Positions 62,592 to 64,000 of a stretch of DNA of 64,000 nucleotides are shown here, one piece after another. The stretch spans positions 19,924 through 83,923 of the forward strand of contig JAUIHW010000014.1 in the NCBI GenBank assembly GCA_030431775.1, in the 5' to 3' direction. The notes under the pieces were generated by a model. That model was not told the DNA's origin. It searched no databases and saw nothing but the letters and a program-made list of their open reading frames with translations. This DNA comes from Gammaproteobacteria bacterium (GTDB taxonomy: Bacteria > Pseudomonadota > Gammaproteobacteria > Pseudomonadales > JAUIET01). Each line of letters begins with the position of its first letter. Positions within the stretch are counted from its first letter, which is position 1. The translations under genes were made by a program, and so were the position numbers.

Positions 62592-64000
62592 ATGGCTGAG
62601 TATCAATTCATTCGTCGTTTTCAGGAGCTGACCGCCAATGATGTTGTACTGGTCGGTGGCAAGAATGCTTCGCTTGGGGAAATGGTACGTGAGCTTGGAA
62701 ATAAGGGTGTCCAGGTACCGGGTGGCTTTGCATCAACCGCAGACGCGTATCGTTTGTATCTGCGCTACAACGGGCTTGAGGAGAAGCTCGCTACCGCTTT
62801 AAAAGGGCTGGATGTCAGTGATGTTCAAACGCTTCAAAAAACTGGCCAACAAATACGGGAATGGATTCGTGGTGGGGAACTGCCACCGGAACTGGCCTCG
62901 GAAATATCGGACGCGTATTCTGAAATGCACGAGGCAACAAATGGCCCGCTTGCTGTCGCAGTTCGCAGTTCTGCAACGGCGGAAGATTTGCCGACAGCAT
63001 CATTTGCCGGTCAGCAGGAAACCTATCTGAACATAGAGGGTACAGATCAACTACTACACACATGCAAGCTGGTTTATGCATCGCTATTCACTGACCGCGC
63101 GATTGCGTATCGGGTTCATCAGGGGTTTGATCATATGTCAGTTGCTCTATCAATTGGTGTGCAAAGAATGGTCCGATCCGATATCGGTGCGTCCGGGGTG
63201 ATGTTCACACTGGATACCGAGAGTGGCTTCAGGGACGTCGTCATGATCACAGCCGCCTACGGATTAGGGGAAACCGTAGTGCAGGGTGCTGTGAATCCGG
63301 ATGAATTTATGGTGTATAAGCCAACACTGACCGCTGGGCACAGCCCCATCCTGCGGCGGCATCTGGGCCAAAAGGCCATAAAAATGGTCTATGGAGCCGG
63401 TACCCAGGCTGGTGACGATCCGGAGCAGTACACCCATACCCAAGAGGTTGATGAGGAGCAGCGACAGCGTTTTTGTATATCGGACGAAGACGTATTACAG
63501 CTTGCCCGTTATGCAGCGATTATTGAAGAGCATTATACGCGGCAAGCCGGCGCAGACCGCCCGATGGATATTGAATGGGGAAAGGATGGAGAAACCGGAG
63601 AGCTCTACATCCTGCAGGCGCGCCCGGAAACTGTCCACAGTCAGCGTAATCGTGCCAAGCAGGAAACGTTTCGATTGAAAGAGAAGGGCACAGTAGTCTG
63701 CACTGGTAAAAGTGTTGGGAATAAAATTGGTGCCGGCAAAGTTCGCGTCATTTTTAGCGCCGCACAAATGAACGAGCTAAAACCCGGTGAAGTTCTGGTT
63801 ACCGACATGACAGACCCGGATTGGGAGCCGGTGCTGAAAACGGCTGGTGCCATCATTACCAATCGTGGTGGTCGGGTCTGTCATGCGGCGATCATTGCCA
63901 GAGAGTTGGGTATACCCGCCATTGTAGGTGCTGGCGATGCAACCAAGGTTCTGCACACGGGTCAGCAGGTGACAGCGTCTTGTGCAGAAGGTGATGTTGG
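62592..64000 (+). CDS. ppsA: Phosphoenolpyruvate synthase, N-terminal part
   Basis: The first 469 residues of a PEP synthase of about 790, running off the window. It converts pyruvate, ATP and water to PEP, AMP and phosphate. The ATP-grasp domain begins with [12 protein letters not shown] and has [20 protein letters not shown]; the phosphohistidine domain contains [18 protein letters not shown] with the catalytic His. ATG at 62592 follows GAGGAAGC. Close to a pyruvate oxidoreductase and hydrogenase, it may let pyruvate return to sugars and glycogen, or run as part of energy balance at low oxygen. Confidence 0.95.
   Translation, partial: MAEYQFIRRFQELTANDVVLVGGKNASLGEMVRELGNKGVQVPGGFASTADAYRLYLRYNGLEEKLATALKGLDVSDVQTLQKTGQQIREWIRGGELPPELASEISDAYSEMHEATNGPLAVAVRSSATAEDLPTASFAGQQETYLNIEGTDQLLHTCKLVYASLFTDRAIAYRVHQGFDHMSVALSIGVQRMVRSDIGASGVMFTLDTESGFRDVVMITAAYGLGETVVQGAVNPDEFMVYKPTLTAGHSPILRRHLGQKAIKMVYGAGTQAGDDPEQYTHTQEVDEEQRQRFCISDEDVLQLARYAAIIEEHYTRQAGADRPMDIEWGKDGETGELYILQARPETVHSQRNRAKQETFRLKEKGTVVCTGKSVGNKIGAGKVRVIFSAAQMNELKPGEVLVTDMTDPDWEPVLKTAGAIITNRGGRVCHAAIIARELGIPAIVGAGDATKVLHTGQQVTASCAEGDV

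Noticed and set aside
1..64000. Mobile elements, phage genes, CRISPR arrays, tRNA or rRNA genes
   Set aside because: No transposase, integrase, terminal inverted repeat, regularly spaced repeat or cloverleaf-like sequence was noticed; island status rests on content and regulation only.

Overview
The window reads as a chromosomal segment of a gammaproteobacterium. The left block (oligopeptidase A, tatABC, hisEI, ubiB/ubiJ/ubiE, hslUV, priA, rpmE) is the order seen in Pseudomonas-like and marine Cellvibrionales/Halieaceae-like genomes, and the DUF1302/DUF1329/YCF48-like/RND cluster is also common there. I cannot fix the genus from the sequence alone. No rRNA, tRNA, insertion sequence, phage gene or CRISPR array was seen.

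Layout. 1-12806 (minus): housekeeping genes prlC (partial), glpD, tatC-tatB-tatA, hisE-hisI, ubiB-ubiJ-ubiE, a DUF971 protein, hslU-hslV, a SPOR protein and priA, most overlapping or separated by a few bases. 12903-14373 (plus): rpmE and a malic enzyme. 14539-17273: an FNR-type oxygen regulator with four cluster cysteines, a universal stress protein, an AhpD-like protein, a FixJ-like response regulator and a small DksA/TraR protein. 17286-26992 (minus): a patatin-like lipase, an RND exporter with YCF48-like, DUF1329 and DUF1302 partners, and a glycosyltransferase. 27173-46563: Hsp20, a GAF/PAS hybrid kinase, an orphan receiver, two ADP-glucose pyrophosphorylases, glutamate dehydrogenase, a Rv2004c-like phosphotransferase/ATPase, a cation/proton antiporter, glycogen phosphorylase, a second-type FtsH, a WS/DGAT acyltransferase, CbpA/CbpM and HMG-CoA reductase. 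46595-64000: a DHOD-like flavoprotein, pyruvate:ferredoxin/flavodoxin oxidoreductase, a complete NAD-linked [NiFe] hydrogenase locus (hoxFUYH, hoxW, hypABCDEF) and phosphoenolpyruvate synthase (partial).

The unifying signal is regulatory. From about 16 kb to 62.5 kb I find FNR-type palindromes (TTGAT-N4-ATCAA, five of them perfect, six with one or two mismatches) in nearly every divergent or upstream gap. In several gaps a plausible -10 lies where a class II FNR promoter needs it (box centre near -41.5), sometimes on both sides of one box. The regulator encoded at 14539 has the residues that read such sites. The genes so marked cover hydrogen metabolism, pyruvate oxidation, glycogen turnover, wax ester/triacylglycerol synthesis, isoprenoid precursor synthesis, chaperones and proteolysis. 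Together they look like an oxygen-limitation/dormancy island whose content resembles the mycobacterial DosR regulon (Hsp20, Usp, WS/DGAT, Rv2004c-like protein, GAF kinase) but is driven by FNR.

Notable oddities are an orphan receiver with Glu at the phosphorylation site, a HoxF that lacks one cysteine pair of its NuoE-like domain, a LOV-like PAS domain that keeps the cysteine but not the flavin contacts, a decayed DUF4136-like gene tail under the HMG-CoA reductase promoter, and a DksA-like gene that may be leaderless.
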